Source of the DNA: Nitrospinota bacterium
GTDB taxonomy: Bacteria; Nitrospinota; Nitrospinia; UBA9942
Assembly (NCBI GenBank): GCA_016234205.1
Contig: JACRGN010000160.1
Span: 1-16,017, forward strand
Direction of reading: 5' to 3'
DNA length: 16,017 nucleotides
The notes beneath the pieces are model-generated. The model saw nothing but the letters and a program-made list of their open reading frames with translations, was not told the DNA's origin and did no database searches. The translations under genes were made by a program, and so were the position numbers. This document shows, in pieces, positions 15,655 to 16,017 of this stretch; position 1 is the first letter of the stretch, and every line of letters starts with the position of its first letter.

Positions 15655-15702
15655 ACCACAGTTTAAACGGCTGGAACGGTTTGAACTGTTGAACGGTTTA
15701 AC
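15655..15702 (+). repeat. TTTAAACGG-type repeat, left half
   Basis: ACCACAGTTTAAACGGCTGG is followed by AACGGTTTGAACTGTTGAAC and GGTTTAAC. It is roughly complementary to the CCGTTTAAACTGTTTAAACC run at 15791-15820 on the other side of the lipoprotein start, and its ACCACAG matches the outer arm CTGTGG at 15842-15847. It occupies the gap after the barrel gene. Confidence 0.7.
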
Positions 15703-15721
15703 ATGTTGACAAGGGGGGGTG

Positions 15722-16017
15722 ATGGAGATAAAATTACTAAAAATGCGAGATAAAAACTTAATTAACTACAGAGGAAAAAACCGGATTAAACCGTTTAAAC
15801 TGTTTAAACCGTTTAAACCGCTTTTAAAATCTATGTGTCCTCTGTGGCTAATAATTCCTTTTATATTAATTCAGAATGGATGCGGCACGGCTCCTAAACA
15901 ATATATCAGAGCTAATGTAAACTTTCAGTATATTAAAAAGGTTGCAGTGCTCCCGCTAAATAATCTGACGGATGACAAATATGCCGGCGAGAAACTTAAG
16001 AGCATTATTGTAATGGA
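15722..16017 (+). CDS. Lipoprotein, LpoB/GNA1162-like start, cut by window edge
   Basis: Open from ATG 15722 to the last base (98 complete codons), preceded by AAGGGGGGGTG. Residues 14-51 are encoded by a palindromic repeat: KNRIKPFKLFKPFKPLLK from a 9-base tandem run, then CPLWLIIPFILI as the hydrophobic core. Cys54 in NGCGT is the likely lipidated residue, although the -3 residue Gln is atypical. The mature start YIRANVNFQYIKKVAVLPLN, then DDKYAGEKL, resembles small envelope lipoproteins with an IAVLPF-type first strand (LpoB, GNA1162/DUF799, CsgG-like). The exact family cannot be assigned from 44 mature residues. Other ATGs at 15743 and 15833 are possible starts. Confidence 0.65.
   Translation, partial: MEIKLLKMRDKNLINYRGKNRIKPFKLFKPFKPLLKSMCPLWLIIPFILIQNGCGTAPKQYIRANVNFQYIKKVAVLPLNNLTDDKYAGEKLKSIIVM
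15757..15862 (+). repeat. CTACAGAGGA palindrome with internal 9-base tandem repeats, in coding region
   Basis: CTACAGAGGA (15766-15775) pairs with TCCTCTGTGG (15838-15847), the same outer-arm family as at 9028-9197. Between them CCGTTTAAA/CTGTTTAAA units repeat with period 9 (15785-15823). The tail CTAATAATTCCTTTTATATT (15848-15867) parallels the flanks at 1224-1236 and 9201-9218. Confidence 0.85.

Noticed and set aside
15700..15712. TTGAC as a -35 box of a sigma-70 promoter before the last lipoprotein
   Set aside because: No suitable -10 box at proper spacing before the start; the ribosome binding site occupies that place.

Overview
The window looks like a piece of a low-GC, Gram-negative bacterial chromosome. 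Every convincing gene lies on the + strand. Arg is mostly AGA/AGG and Ile often ATA. Signal peptides, lipoproteins, a TolQ/TolR/TonB-type machine, a beta-barrel candidate and a multiheme cytochrome all imply two membranes. This combination, together with dense palindromic intergenic repeats, is what I associate with Nitrospirota, deltaproteobacterial-type or related anaerobic lineages. The sequence alone does not fix the taxon.

Layout: (1) 1-989 is the 3' part of a WD40 gene whose 5' end is outside the window. It has two almost identical 126-bp repeats and stops after an Ig-like domain, where relatives usually continue into a caspase-like peptidase. (2) 990-1239 holds a probable sigma-54 promoter and a palindromic repeat. 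(3) 1240-11150 is a run of closely packed or overlapping genes: a small exported protein, an exported TPR protein, two TPR lipoproteins, a small periplasmic protein, an ExbB/TolQ proton channel, two ExbD/TolR partners and an AgmX/PglI-type TonB-like transducer. This set resembles Agl/Glt (gliding-motility-type) energised envelope machines. (4) 11151-11257 has a second sigma-54-like promoter with a leader resembling the first. (5) 11258-15635 encodes a triheme c7-type cytochrome, a beta-propeller (YVTN) lipoprotein and a large putative outer-membrane beta-barrel with an embedded discoidin-like domain. (6) 15722-16017 is the start of another lipoprotein, cut by the window edge.

Inferred working model: the TolQ/R/R + AgmX complex uses the proton gradient at the inner membrane and passes force through TPR proteins and lipoproteins to the outer membrane. 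The cytochrome, propeller and barrel could be its surface cargo or partner, or an electron-transfer module under the same control. The two matching sigma-54-type promoters support co-regulation of the two blocks.

The most unusual feature is that palindromic repeats have entered the 5' ends of at least four genes (6513, 7577, 11823, 15722) and are read through as the N-terminal export signals. The purine-rich left arm encodes a K/R/Q/E-rich n-region and the pyrimidine-rich right arm encodes a hydrophobic core. Because the unit is an inverted repeat, this would work in either orientation. Further repeats of the same kinds sit just before the genes at 1240, 9233 and 13569. A second notable point is that the first TolR-like protein has Asn where the family normally has its proton-carrying Asp, while the second keeps the Asp.
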